NCBI RefSeq assembly: GCF_001428125.1
Contig: NZ_LMSM01000006.1
Coordinates: forward strand, 420,269 to 484,268
Source: Nocardioides sp. Soil774
GTDB lineage: Bacteria; Actinomycetota; Actinomycetes; Propionibacteriales; Nocardioidaceae
Length of the DNA: 64,000 bases
Reading direction: 5' to 3'
Below are positions 28,618 through 37,529 of the stretch, piece after piece (the stretch's first letter is position 1; every line of letters starts with the position of its first letter). The notes beneath the pieces are model-generated. The model was not told the DNA's origin. It was given only the letters and a program-made list of their open reading frames with translations, and searched no databases. Position numbers and translations under genes: made by a program.

Positions 28618-28634
28618 TCTAGTAACCCACTAGA
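28618..28634. promoter_or_regulatory. Inverted repeat upstream of the monooxygenase gene
   Basis: TCTAGT-AACCC-ACTAGA, a perfect six-base inverted repeat with a five-base spacer, ends 17 bases before the ATG at 28652. The AT content is unusual for this genome and the position fits an operator. No regulator gene is adjacent, so the cognate protein is unknown. Confidence 0.45.
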
Positions 28635-28651
28635 CAAAGACAAGGAAGCGC

Positions 28652-29713
28652 ATGGACGCCCTCTGGTACATCCCCAACCAGGTCACCCCCGGCCACCGGT
28701 CCGACACGACGGTGGCCGGCCACAACAGCCTCGCGCGCCTGACCGAGCTGGCCCGGCTCACCGAGCAGCACGGCTGGGGAGGGGCGCTCATCGGCACCGG
28801 CTGGAAGCGGCCCGACACCTTCACGGTGGCCACCGCGCTGGCCGCAGCCACGACGACGTTCAACCCGCTCGTCGCGATCCGGCCCGGCTACTGGACGCCG
28901 GCGCACTTCGCGTCGTCGGCCGCCACCCTCGACCAGCTGAGCGGCGGTCGGGTGCGGGTCAACGTCGTGAGCGGGCCCGACCACCAGCCGCAGTACGGCG
29001 ACGACGAGGGGGACCAGGCGCAGCGCTACGCCCGGACGCGTGAGTTCATGCGCCTGGTCCGCAGGCTCTGGACCGAGGACGACGTCACGTTCGAGGGCGA
29101 GCACTACCGCTCCGAGGGCGCGACGCTCGAGCACAAGCCGGTCGCGCGCGAGGGACGCCCGCACCCACAGCTGTACTTCGGGGGCGCGTCCGAGGCCGCG
29201 CAGCGCACGGCGGCGGCCGAGGCCGACGTCCAGCTCTTCTGGGGCGAGCCGCTCGACGGCGTCGCCGCGCGCATCGACCACCTGAGGTCGCTGAGCGCCG
29301 AGGTCGAGCGCGACCTCCCGCCGTTGCAGTACGGCCTGCGCATCACCACGCTGGTGCGCGACACCACCGAGGAGGCGTGGGCCGACGCCGAGGCGCGCGT
29401 CGCGGCGATGGCCGAGGGGCGCGACGAGTGGGAGGCCGACCCCGGCCGCCGCGTCGCGGAGGGTCAGCAGCGCCTGCTCGACCTCGCCGACCGGGGTGAC
29501 GTGCTCGACGACTGCCTCTACACCGCTCCCGGCCGCGTCGGGGGCGGAGGCGCCGGCACGACCTGGCTCGTGGGCTCGCCCGACGACGTGGCCAAGGCGC
29601 TCCTGCGCTACGCCGACCTCGGCATCACCCACTTCGTGCTCAGCGACACGCCGTACGAGCGGGAGATCGCGCGCGTCGGCGACTCGTTGCTGCCGCTCCT
29701 GCGCTCGGCCTGA
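28652..29713 (+). CDS. SsuD-like FMN-dependent alkanesulfonate monooxygenase
   Basis: 353 residues of the luciferase-like (LLM) TIM-barrel family. YFGGASEAAQ and WGEPLDGV are characteristic of the SsuD branch, which uses reduced FMN and oxygen to cleave the carbon-sulfur bond of sulfonates, releasing sulfite. The neighbouring sulfonate-type ABC importer supports this. No flavin reductase (SsuE) gene is adjacent, so reduced FMN must come from elsewhere. Substrate range is unknown. Confidence 0.85.
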   Translation: MDALWYIPNQVTPGHRSDTTVAGHNSLARLTELARLTEQHGWGGALIGTGWKRPDTFTVATALAAATTTFNPLVAIRPGYWTPAHFASSAATLDQLSGGRVRVNVVSGPDHQPQYGDDEGDQAQRYARTREFMRLVRRLWTEDDVTFEGEHYRSEGATLEHKPVAREGRPHPQLYFGGASEAAQRTAAAEADVQLFWGEPLDGVAARIDHLRSLSAEVERDLPPLQYGLRITTLVRDTTEEAWADAEARVAAMAEGRDEWEADPGRRVAEGQQRLLDLADRGDVLDDCLYTAPGRVGGGGAGTTWLVGSPDDVAKALLRYADLGITHFVLSDTPYEREIARVGDSLLPLLRSA

Positions 29714-29726
29714 CGCGTGCAAGCCG

Positions 29727-29751
29727 GGGTGACAGGGAGAACCGGTCACCC
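29727..29751 (+). terminator. Hairpin between monooxygenase and transporter genes
   Basis: GGGTGAC (29727-29733) pairs with GTCACCC (29745-29751) across an 11-base loop, just after the monooxygenase gene and before an AT-rich stretch (about 29752-29790) that may carry a promoter for the transporter genes. Terminator or operator cannot be told apart. Confidence 0.45.
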
Positions 29752-29815
29752 AAAACTGTGGTTTGTCGACCAACTTACATTACTTTGAAGACTCGTCCCC
29801 GATAGGAGAACTGTG

Positions 29816-30880
29816 ATGTCACGACGAGGGCTCATCAGCCCCCTCACCCGCGCGGCCCTGGTGGCCACCACCACCATGCTGGCCCTGTCGGCCTGCGGCG
29901 GTGAGCAGGCGGGCCCCAAGCTCGAGCTCACCGCGGCCCTGCCCGACGCACCCGCCGACGGCACCACCCTCCGCGTCGGCGACCCCGCGACCCAGGTGGC
30001 CCTGGAGACCTCCGGTCTCATCGACGACCTCGACGTCGACGTCGAGTGGGCCAACATCACCGGCGGTCCCAAGACGCTGGAGGCCTTCCGTGCAGACGCG
30101 ATCGACATCGGCTCCGTGGCCGACATCCCGCCGCTCTTCGCCCACTGGACCGGCACCGACGTGCGCATCGTCGCGGCCCGCGAGACCGTCGACCCGATGG
30201 AGCACCCGACCTACGAGCTCGGGGTCGCTCCCGGCGTCGACGTGACGTCGATCGAGGACCTGAAGGGCAAGAAGATCGCCTACAGCCCCGGCCAGGCCCA
30301 GGGCGCGCTCGTGCTCAACGTGCTGCGCGAGGCCGGCCTGACCCAGGACGACGTCGAGCTCGTCGAGATGCAGAGCGTCGACGACGCCTTCTCGGTCGCG
30401 CTGGCCGGCAAGCAGGTCGACGTGGCACCGCTCGGCCAGACGCTCGTCAAGACCTACCTCGCGAAGTACGAGCGCGACGGCGCGACCACCATCCAGCCCG
30501 GTGTCCGCGACGACGCCTGGACGCTCTACGCGCCGACGACCGTCCTGGAGGACGCCGACAAGGCCGCCGCCATCAAGGACTACGTCGGCGTCTGGGCCGA
30601 GGCCCAGCAGTGGATCTCCGACCACCCCGACGAGTTCGCCCAGGCCTACTACGTCGACCACGAGGGCCTCTCGCCCGAGGACGCGACGTACGTCGTCGAC
30701 GCGCTCGGCGAGTTCACCGTCCCGACCGACTGGGACGAGTTCATCGCGCGCCACCAGCAGACCGTGGACACCCTGGTGGAGGAGCAGGACCAGGAGCCGC
30801 TCGACGTGGAGACGATCTACGACCGCCGCTTCGAGAAGGCGATCGCCGCCGCGGTCTCGAGCGAGGGGAAGGGGTCATGA
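29816..30880 (+). CDS. ABC transporter substrate-binding lipoprotein (sulfonate/taurine type)
   Basis: 354 residues. A lipoprotein signal with lipobox LSAC ends at about residue 26, so the mature protein is anchored on the outer face of the membrane. The rest resembles SsuA/TauA-type NMT1-like binding proteins (DIGSVADIPPLFAHWTG, VTSIEDLKGKKIAYSPG). ATG 29816 follows AGGAG by eight bases; the GTG just before it is less likely. It overlaps the permease start as ATGA. Confidence 0.9.
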   Translation: MSRRGLISPLTRAALVATTTMLALSACGGEQAGPKLELTAALPDAPADGTTLRVGDPATQVALETSGLIDDLDVDVEWANITGGPKTLEAFRADAIDIGSVADIPPLFAHWTGTDVRIVAARETVDPMEHPTYELGVAPGVDVTSIEDLKGKKIAYSPGQAQGALVLNVLREAGLTQDDVELVEMQSVDDAFSVALAGKQVDVAPLGQTLVKTYLAKYERDGATTIQPGVRDDAWTLYAPTTVLEDADKAAAIKDYVGVWAEAQQWISDHPDEFAQAYYVDHEGLSPEDATYVVDALGEFTVPTDWDEFIARHQQTVDTLVEEQDQEPLDVETIYDRRFEKAIAAAVSSEGKGS

Positions 30881-31713
30881 CCACCCTCACCGCTCCCACC
30901 CGCCCGCTCGCGGAGGCCGAGGACGTACGCCCGACGCGTCGCCGGCTCGGCCCGGGCGAGCCGATCCGCTTCGGCGGCCTGATCGGGATCGTGGCCCTGC
31001 TCGCCGCCTGGGTCGTCGGGTCGGCCACCGGCCTGCTCGACCCGCGCACCCTCACCGAGCCGTGGACCGTGGTGGCGACGGCCGAGACCCTGATCGAGAA
31101 CGGGCGCCTCACCGACAGTTTGGTGACGTCGGGGATCCGCGCCGCGCTGGGCCTGGGCCTCGGCGTGCTCGTCGGCACCGTGCTCGCCCTCGTCTCCGGG
31201 CTGTCGCGGATCGGGGAGTCCCTGATCGACGGACCCATCCAGGTCAAGCGCTCCATCCCGACGCTGGCGCTGATCCCGCTGCTCATCCTCTGGCTGGGCA
31301 TCGGCGAGCCGATGAAGGTGATCACCATCGCGCTGGCCGTCTTCGTGCCGGTCTACATCCACACCCACAACGGCCTGCGCACCATCGAGGGCCGCTACGC
31401 CGAGCTCGCCGAGACCCTCGGCGTGACGCGCACCGAGTTCGTGCGGCACGTGGTGCTGCCCGGCGCGATGCCCGGCTTCCTGCTCGGCATGCGCTTCGCG
31501 GTCACCTCGTCGCTGCTGGCGCTCGTGGTCGTCGAGGTCATCAACGCGACGAGCGGGATCGGCCACATGATCACGCTCGCCTCCAACTACGGCCAGACCG
31601 ACATCATCGTCGTCGGCCTCGTCGTCTACGCCCTGCTCGGCGTCACCGCCGACGCAGCAGTCCGCATCATCGAGAGGAAGGCCCTGTCATGGCGTCGTAC
31701 GCTCGCGAGCTGA
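30877..31713 (+). CDS. ABC transporter permease (sulfonate/taurine type)
   Basis: 278 residues, about six membrane segments. The cytoplasmic EAA-like loop reads ELAETLGVTRTEFVRHVVLPG, which docks the ATPase (shown here as 20 residues: ELAETLGVTRTEFVRHVVLP). It couples to the binding protein by a four-base overlap, and its end overlaps the ATPase gene by 25 bases, so the importer is one operon. Confidence 0.9.
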   Translation: MTTLTAPTRPLAEAEDVRPTRRRLGPGEPIRFGGLIGIVALLAAWVVGSATGLLDPRTLTEPWTVVATAETLIENGRLTDSLVTSGIRAALGLGLGVLVGTVLALVSGLSRIGESLIDGPIQVKRSIPTLALIPLLILWLGIGEPMKVITIALAVFVPVYIHTHNGLRTIEGRYAELAETLGVTRTEFVRHVVLPGAMPGFLLGMRFAVTSSLLALVVVEVINATSGIGHMITLASNYGQTDIIVVGLVVYALLGVTADAAVRIIERKALSWRRTLAS

Positions 31714-32483
31714 GCACCCAGCCCGAACCAGCCGTCCGGGTGCAGGCCCTGCACCGCAGCTTCAACGAGGCCGGGGGCGTGCTCAACGGCCTCGACCTCG
31801 ACATCGCCCCCGGCGAGTTCGTGGCCCTCCTGGGCCGCAGCGGGTCGGGCAAGAGCACGCTGCTGCGCGCCCTCGCCGGCCTCGACCGCGGCGTCGCCGG
31901 ACACGGCCGCATCGAGGTGCCGGCGAAGGTCTCGGTGGTCTTCCAGGACTCGCGGCTGCTGCCGTGGAAGCGGGTGCTCGACAACGTCACCCTCGGCCTC
32001 CGCACGCCCGACGCCGCCCAGCGCGGCTCGCAGGCGCTGGCCGAGGTCGGCCTCGCCGGTCGGGAGGGGGCGTGGCCCCACGAGCTCTCCGGCGGTGAGC
32101 AGCAGCGCGCCTCGCTGGCCCGCTCGCTGGTGCGCGACCCGCAGCTGCTGCTCGCCGACGAGCCGTTCGGCGCGTTGGACGCGCTCACCCGGATCCGGAT
32201 GCACACCCTGCTGCGCCGGTTGTGCGAGGTGCACCAGCCCGCGGTCCTGCTGGTCACCCACGACGTCGACGAGGCGATCGTGCTCGCCGACCGCGTGATC
32301 GTGCTCGACGGCGGCGTGGTGCGCCACGACGCCCGCATCGACCTCGACGGCCGGCGCTCGCAGGCCGACCCGGCGTTCGCCCGGCTGCGCGCGCAGCTGC
32401 TCACCGAGCTCGGCGTCGAGGACGACCACGACGCGGCCCCGCGCCCCACGGTCGGACAGCTCAGCGAGAGGGCGGCCTCGTGA
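31689..32483 (+). CDS. ABC transporter ATPase (sulfonate/taurine type)
   Basis: 264 residues. Walker A GRSGSGKST, Q-loop VFQDSRLLPWK, signature LSGGEQQR, Walker B LLLADEPFGALDALT and the H-loop VTHDVDEA are all present and in order. The Q-loop followed by RLLPW and the FGALD D-loop are typical of nitrate/sulfonate/taurine importers. ATG 31689 lies inside the permease gene. Confidence 0.92.
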   Translation: MASYARELSTQPEPAVRVQALHRSFNEAGGVLNGLDLDIAPGEFVALLGRSGSGKSTLLRALAGLDRGVAGHGRIEVPAKVSVVFQDSRLLPWKRVLDNVTLGLRTPDAAQRGSQALAEVGLAGREGAWPHELSGGEQQRASLARSLVRDPQLLLADEPFGALDALTRIRMHTLLRRLCEVHQPAVLLVTHDVDEAIVLADRVIVLDGGVVRHDARIDLDGRRSQADPAFARLRAQLLTELGVEDDHDAAPRPTVGQLSERAAS

Positions 32484-33820
32484 CGCGTCAGCTGCACCTC
32501 AACCTCTTCATCTACCCCGACGGCCACCACGAGGCGGCCTGGCGCCGCCCGGAGTCGCAGCCCGAGCGGATCACCGACATCACCTACTACCAGGAGCTCG
32601 CGCAGCGCGCCGAGGCCGCGAAGATGGACGCCGTCTTCTTCGCCGACGGCCCGGCGCTGGCCGACAACATCGCGTACGCCGCCCGCGGCGGCCTCGAGCC
32701 GATCACCAAGATGACCGCCATCGCCGCGGCCACCGAGCGGATCGGCGTCATCGGGACGTCCTCGACGACCTACAACGAGCCCTACAACCTGGCCCGGCAG
32801 TTCGCCTCGCTCGACCACCTGAGCAACGGCCGGGTGGGGTGGAACATCGTCACCACCTCCTCGGCCGCGGCGGCGCACAACTTCGGCCTCGAGGCGCATC
32901 CCGCCCATGCCCAGCGCTACGAGCGCGCCGAGGAGTTCCTCGAGGTCGTCACCAAGCTCTGGGACAGCTGGGAGGACGACGCCGTCCTCGCCGACCGCGA
33001 GAGCGGCATCTACGCCGACACCGACAAGATCCACCGCATCGACCACGAGGGTCCGCACTTCTCGGTGGCCGGCCCGCTCAACGCACCGCGCTCGCCGCAG
33101 GGCCGGCCGGTCTACGTGCAGGCCGGCTCGTCCCCGGACGGGCGCGCCTTCGCGCCCCGCTGGGCGGAGGCGATCTTCACCGCGCACCAGACGCTGCAGA
33201 GCGCGCAGGAGTTCTACGCCGACATCAAGGCGCGCGCGCGGTCGGTGGGGCGCGACCCCGGGCAGCCCAAGGTGCTGCCCGGGATCAGCCCGTTCATCGG
33301 CTCGACCGCCGCGGAGGCCCGGGCGCTGGAGGAGGAGTTCAACGACCTCACCCAGCCGGCGTACTCCCTGCGCCAGCTCGGCAACCTCGTCGGTGTCGAC
33401 CTGACGTCGTACGACCTCGACGGGCCGTTCCCGACCGAGGTCGTGGCGCCCGTGGGCGACCGCGCGTTCCACAGCCGCTCGCAGCTGGTGCTCGACATCG
33501 TGGCGCGCGAGCAGCCCACGATCCGCCAGCTCTGCCACCGCCTCGCAGGGGCGCGCGGGCACCGGGTGGTCGCGGGCACGCCCGTCGACGTCGCCGACAC
33601 CATCCAGGAGTGGGCCGAGCACGGCGCCGCCGACGGCTTCAACGTGATGCCGCCGTGGCTGCCGGGCGGGATCGAGGTCTTCATCGACGAGGTCGTGCCG
33701 ATCCTGCGCGAGCGCGGGTTGTTCCGCACGGAGTACACAGGAAGCACGCTGCGCGACCACCTCGGCCTCGCGCGCCCCGCCAGCCAGTACGCCCCCTCGA
33801 TCCAGGAGAAGACCGCATGA
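32480..33820 (+). CDS. LLM monooxygenase of the NtaA/SnaA/DszA family
   Basis: 446 residues, longer than SsuD and typical of the NtaA-SnaA-SoxA-DszA branch of FMNH2-dependent monooxygenases, which act on chelators, sulfones and related compounds. Motifs: HLNLFIYPDGHHEAAWR, FFADGPALADN, SSTTYNEPYNLARQFASLDH, GWNIVTTS and VYVQAGSSPDG. In this operon an organosulfur substrate such as a sulfone is plausible, but this is inference. The GTG start overlaps the ABC ATPase stop. Confidence 0.87.
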   Translation: MTRQLHLNLFIYPDGHHEAAWRRPESQPERITDITYYQELAQRAEAAKMDAVFFADGPALADNIAYAARGGLEPITKMTAIAAATERIGVIGTSSTTYNEPYNLARQFASLDHLSNGRVGWNIVTTSSAAAAHNFGLEAHPAHAQRYERAEEFLEVVTKLWDSWEDDAVLADRESGIYADTDKIHRIDHEGPHFSVAGPLNAPRSPQGRPVYVQAGSSPDGRAFAPRWAEAIFTAHQTLQSAQEFYADIKARARSVGRDPGQPKVLPGISPFIGSTAAEARALEEEFNDLTQPAYSLRQLGNLVGVDLTSYDLDGPFPTEVVAPVGDRAFHSRSQLVLDIVAREQPTIRQLCHRLAGARGHRVVAGTPVDVADTIQEWAEHGAADGFNVMPPWLPGGIEVFIDEVVPILRERGLFRTEYTGSTLRDHLGLARPASQYAPSIQEKTA

Positions 33821-34866
33821 GCAGCTTCGAGCACTACCGCCCCCTCGGCCGCACCGGCGTCCAGGTCAGCCCGCTGACCCTCGGCGCGATGATGTTCGGC
33901 GCCTGGGGCAACCCCGACCACGACGAGTCCATCGCGATCATCCACCGCGCGCTCGACGCCGGGATCAACGTCATCGACACCGCCGACGTCTACGCCCGCG
34001 GCGAGTCCGAGGAGATCGTCGGCAAGGCGCTGCAGGCCCGCAAGGGAAGCCGCGACGACGTCTTCCTCGCCACCAAGTTCCACGGCAACATGCACGACGA
34101 CGACCCCAACCAGGCCGGCAGCTCACGGCGCTGGATCGTCCGCGAGGTCGAGCACTCGCTGCGCCGGCTCCAGGTCGACCACATCGACCTCTACCAGGTG
34201 CACCGCCCGCGCCCGGAGGTCGACATCGACGAGACGCTCGGCGCGCTGACGGACCTCGTGCGGCAGGGCAAGATCCGCTACATCGGCACCTCGACCTTCC
34301 TGCCCTCGCAGGTCGTGGAGGCCCAGTGGGTCGCCGAGAAGCGCCAGCGCGAGCGCCCCGTCACCGAGCAGCCGCCCTACTCGATCCTCGCCCGCGAGGT
34401 GGAGCGCGACATCCTGCCGACCGCGCAGAAGTACGGCCTCGGCGTGCTGCCGTGGAGCCCGCTCGCCGGCGGGTGGCTCTCGGGCCGCTACCGCCGCGGC
34501 GAGGACCTGTCGTTCACCTCGAGCCGGCTGCAGCGCCAGCCCGCCCGGCACGACCCCTCGTCGCCGGAGAACAAGGCCAAGCTGGAGGCGGTGTTCGAGC
34601 TGCAGGAGCTCGCCGACGAGGCCGGGCTGTCGCTGATCCACCTCGCGCTCGGCTTCGTGCTCGCGCACCCGGCGGTGTCGTCGGCCATCATCGGCCCCCG
34701 CACCCTCGAGCAGCTCGAGTCGCAGCTCGGGGTGGAGAAGGTGGCGCTGCCGGCCGACGTGCTGGACCGCATCGACGAGATCGTCCCGCCCGGGACGACC
34801 CTCAACGAGGCCGACCGCGGCTACGCGCCGCCGGCGCTCGTCGACGCGTCGCTGCGTCGCCGCTGA
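33817..34866 (+). CDS. Aldo/keto reductase
   Basis: 349 residues, NADPH-dependent TIM-barrel oxidoreductase. Catalytic residues appear as Asp and Tyr in IDTADVYARGESEE, Lys in LATKFHG and His in YQVHRPRP. The cofactor-binding end is SSAIIGPRTLEQLE. Its start overlaps the preceding monooxygenase by four bases, so it may reduce the aldehyde released when a sulfonate is cleaved; this is inferred from context alone. Confidence 0.9.
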   Translation: MSSFEHYRPLGRTGVQVSPLTLGAMMFGAWGNPDHDESIAIIHRALDAGINVIDTADVYARGESEEIVGKALQARKGSRDDVFLATKFHGNMHDDDPNQAGSSRRWIVREVEHSLRRLQVDHIDLYQVHRPRPEVDIDETLGALTDLVRQGKIRYIGTSTFLPSQVVEAQWVAEKRQRERPVTEQPPYSILAREVERDILPTAQKYGLGVLPWSPLAGGWLSGRYRRGEDLSFTSSRLQRQPARHDPSSPENKAKLEAVFELQELADEAGLSLIHLALGFVLAHPAVSSAIIGPRTLEQLESQLGVEKVALPADVLDRIDEIVPPGTTLNEADRGYAPPALVDASLRRR

Positions 34867-34881
34867 GCAGGGGGGCGGGGC

Positions 34882-34922
34882 GTTCCCCGACGAGGGGTGT
34901 GAGTCATCTCTCGTCGGGGAAC
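34882..34922 (+). terminator. Hairpin ending the transporter-monooxygenase operon
   Basis: A 13-bp perfect stem, GTTCCCCGACGAG with its complement, around a 15-base loop, starting 15 bases after the aldo/keto reductase stop. Confidence 0.65.
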
Positions 34923-34988
34923 ATCGGCGGCCGCGGCGTCGCTGAGGACGGTCGTACAGTCCTCAACTTTCCTTGGAGGCAGTCCCAC

Positions 34989-36077
34989 ATGTCCCGTGCA
35001 TTCGAGTCCCTCACCGTCGGCCGCTGGCAGCTCCCGCAGCGCTTCGTGATGGCGCCGCTGACGCGCAACCGCGCCGGCGCCGGCCACGCGCCGACCGCCC
35101 TGAACGCCGAGTACTACGGCCAGCGCGCCGGCGCCGGGCTGATCATCACCGAGGGCGTCGCGCCGAGCCAGGCCGGCCAGGGCTACCTCAACGTGCCCGG
35201 CCTCTACACCGACGAGCAGGTCGCCGGCTGGCGCCTGGTCGCCGACGCCGTGCACGCCGACGGCGGCGTGGTCGTCGCGCAGCTCATGCACGCCGGTCGC
35301 ATCGCCCACGCCGACAACAAGGACGGCGTCGAGACCGTCGCCCCCAGCGCTGTGCAGGCGCCCGGCGAGATGGTCACCGCCGAGGGTCCGAAGGCCCACG
35401 ACGTGCCCCGTGCGGTCGAGACCGACGAGGTCGCCGGGCTCGTGGCCGACTACGTCACCGCCGCGCGCAACGCAGTGGCCGCGGGCCTCGACGGTGTCGA
35501 GGTGCACGCCGCCAACGGCTACCTGCTCCACCAGTTCCTCGACCCGACGATCAACCTGCGCGACGACGTCTACGGCGGCTCGCCGGAGAACCGCGCCCGC
35601 TTCGTCGTCGAGGTCGTCACCGCGGTCGCCGAGGCCATCGGCGCTGACCGCGTGGGCCTGCGGCTCAGCCCGGGCCACCAGTTCAACGGCATCGGCGAGG
35701 AGATCGGCACCGACCTCACCGCGACCTACCGCGCGGTCGTCGACGGCGTCGCCCCGCTGGGCCTGGCTTACCTCAGCCTGCTGGCCAGCCCGCTGGAGCC
35801 GCTCGAGTCGCTGGTGCGCGACCTGCGCGAGCGCTTCGACGGCGTGGTGCTGCTCAACGACGGGTTCGGCGACCTCACCACGCTCGACTCGGTGGAGAAG
35901 CTGCTCGGCACCGGCCTGGCCGACGCCGTCGTGGTGGGCCGCCAGTTCCTGGCCAACCCCGACCTCGTCGAGCGCTGGCGCAAGGGCGCCGACCTCAACG
36001 AGCCCGACCCGTCCACCTTCTACGGCGGCGGCGCCGAGGGCTACACCGACTACCCCACGCTCGAGCAGGCCTCCTGA
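34989..36077 (+). CDS. Old Yellow Enzyme family alkene reductase
   Basis: 362 residues, FMN-binding TIM barrel that reduces activated C=C bonds or nitro groups with NAD(P)H. N-terminal FVMAPLTRNRAG binds FMN, VAQLMHAGR follows, and the active-site segment VEVHAANGYLLHQFLDP carries the His-x-x-Asn pair, then NLRDDVYGGS. The C terminus VVVGRQFLANPDL is typical. It has its own leader after a hairpin, so it may be expressed separately from the sulfonate-type operon. The physiological substrate is unknown. Confidence 0.92.
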   Translation: MSRAFESLTVGRWQLPQRFVMAPLTRNRAGAGHAPTALNAEYYGQRAGAGLIITEGVAPSQAGQGYLNVPGLYTDEQVAGWRLVADAVHADGGVVVAQLMHAGRIAHADNKDGVETVAPSAVQAPGEMVTAEGPKAHDVPRAVETDEVAGLVADYVTAARNAVAAGLDGVEVHAANGYLLHQFLDPTINLRDDVYGGSPENRARFVVEVVTAVAEAIGADRVGLRLSPGHQFNGIGEEIGTDLTATYRAVVDGVAPLGLAYLSLLASPLEPLESLVRDLRERFDGVVLLNDGFGDLTTLDSVEKLLGTGLADAVVVGRQFLANPDLVERWRKGADLNEPDPSTFYGGGAEGYTDYPTLEQAS

Positions 36078-36087
36078 GCCAAGCCTG

Positions 36088-37455
36088 TCAGGACGTCGTC
36101 GCGGTCCGTGAGGCCGCGACGACGCCCACCACTCCGGCGGCGGCCGCCATCGCGAACACCGCGAGGAACGGGTCGCCGCCGGAGCGCTCGGCCAGCGCGA
36201 ACACCGCCCCCGCGCTCGACAACGCGAGAGCCGCGCCGAGGGAGTCGGCGATCGACAGCGCGGAGGAGTTGAAGCCTCGGTCGCGGTCGGTCGACTGCTC
36301 CAGCATGGCCACACCCAGCCGCGGGTAGGCGAAGCCCATCCCGGCGCCTGCGAGGACGTACGCCGCCCCCGGCAGCACGGCGGGCGGGCGCACGCCGGCG
36401 TCGAGCACCGCCACGGTCGCCGCGAGGCACGTGACCCCGAGCAGCACCACGGACGTGCCGACGACCATCGCGCGCCGGTGCGAGACCCGCTCGCCGAGGC
36501 GCGCCTGGAGCTGGCTCGCGCTCGCCCACGTGATGCCGACGCACGTGAGCGCGATGCCCGCACGTCCCGGGCCCAGGCCCCAGTGCTCCTGCAGGACGTA
36601 GACGATGTAGGCCTCGGTCGAGAAGAAGACCGCGCTCAGCAGTCCGCGCAGCGCCACCACGGCCGGCAGGCCGCGCGCGGCTCGCCGGGCGCCCCGCGGG
36701 AGCAGCCGCCCCAGCGCGACCCACACGACCGCAGCTGCGAGCAGCGCGCCGAGTGCGGCGTACCCGGTCGCCGAGCCGAGCAGCTCGACGGCGAGCACCG
36801 CGACCGCGGCGGCGAGCGCCCACCACAGGCGCGACCGCGGCGTGTGCGTGCCCTCGGCGTGCGGCTCGAGGCGGCGCAGCGCCGGCGCGAGGAGCGCGAG
36901 CGCACCCACGACGAGGACGACTGCGCCCAGGAACACCCAGCGCCAGCTCCACACGTCGGCGACGAGGGCGGCGACGCCCGGCCCGAAGAGGGCGGGCAGC
37001 ACCCACGCGGCAGCGAACGACGCGAACACCGCAGGGCGCAGCGCGGGTGGGTAGACGAGGCCGACGATGACGTAGAGGCCGACCGTCAGCGCCCCGCCGC
37101 CGAGGCCCTGGAGGACGCGCCCCGCGAGCAGCACCTCCATCGTCGGCGCGATCCCGCAGACCAGCAGGCCGAGGGAGAACAGCGCCATCGACGCCAGGAG
37201 GGGCACCACCGGTCCCGTCCGGTCGCTCCAGGCCCCGGCGGCCACCATGCCGACCACGCTGCTGGCCAGCGGAGCGGCGAAGGCGAGCGCGAAGAGCCCG
37301 AGCCCGTCGAGGTCGCGCGCCACCGTGGGCATGATCGTGGCGACCGCCATCGCCTCGAAGGCGACGAAGGCGATCAGGCCGAACATCGCGACCGTGGTCG
37401 CGGCGTAGGCGGGGGAGAGGATCCGCTCCCGCGGCGCCGGCGTGGTCTCACTCAC
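36088..37455 (-). CDS. MFS transporter (drug exporter type)
   Basis: 455 residues with about 14 hydrophobic stretches. The loop after the second segment reads GAWSDRTGPVVPLL, matching the MFS motif, and GRVLQGLGGGALTVGLYV in segment four resembles drug:proton antiporters. It is convergent with the Old Yellow Enzyme gene (10 bases between stops) and divergent from a monooxygenase gene. Start codon GTG 37455. The exported compound is unknown. Confidence 0.88.
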   Translation of the reverse strand: MSETTPAPRERILSPAYAATTVAMFGLIAFVAFEAMAVATIMPTVARDLDGLGLFALAFAAPLASSVVGMVAAGAWSDRTGPVVPLLASMALFSLGLLVCGIAPTMEVLLAGRVLQGLGGGALTVGLYVIVGLVYPPALRPAVFASFAAAWVLPALFGPGVAALVADVWSWRWVFLGAVVLVVGALALLAPALRRLEPHAEGTHTPRSRLWWALAAAVAVLAVELLGSATGYAALGALLAAAVVWVALGRLLPRGARRAARGLPAVVALRGLLSAVFFSTEAYIVYVLQEHWGLGPGRAGIALTCVGITWASASQLQARLGERVSHRRAMVVGTSVVLLGVTCLAATVAVLDAGVRPPAVLPGAAYVLAGAGMGFAYPRLGVAMLEQSTDRDRGFNSSALSIADSLGAALALSSAGAVFALAERSGGDPFLAVFAMAAAAGVVGVVAASRTATTS

Positions 37456-37529
37456 GCCCCGACGCTAGGACCCCGATCCACAGCGGCGCGCAGCGGGACC
37501 AGTGGAATATCGCGACCGGGGGCGGCGCT

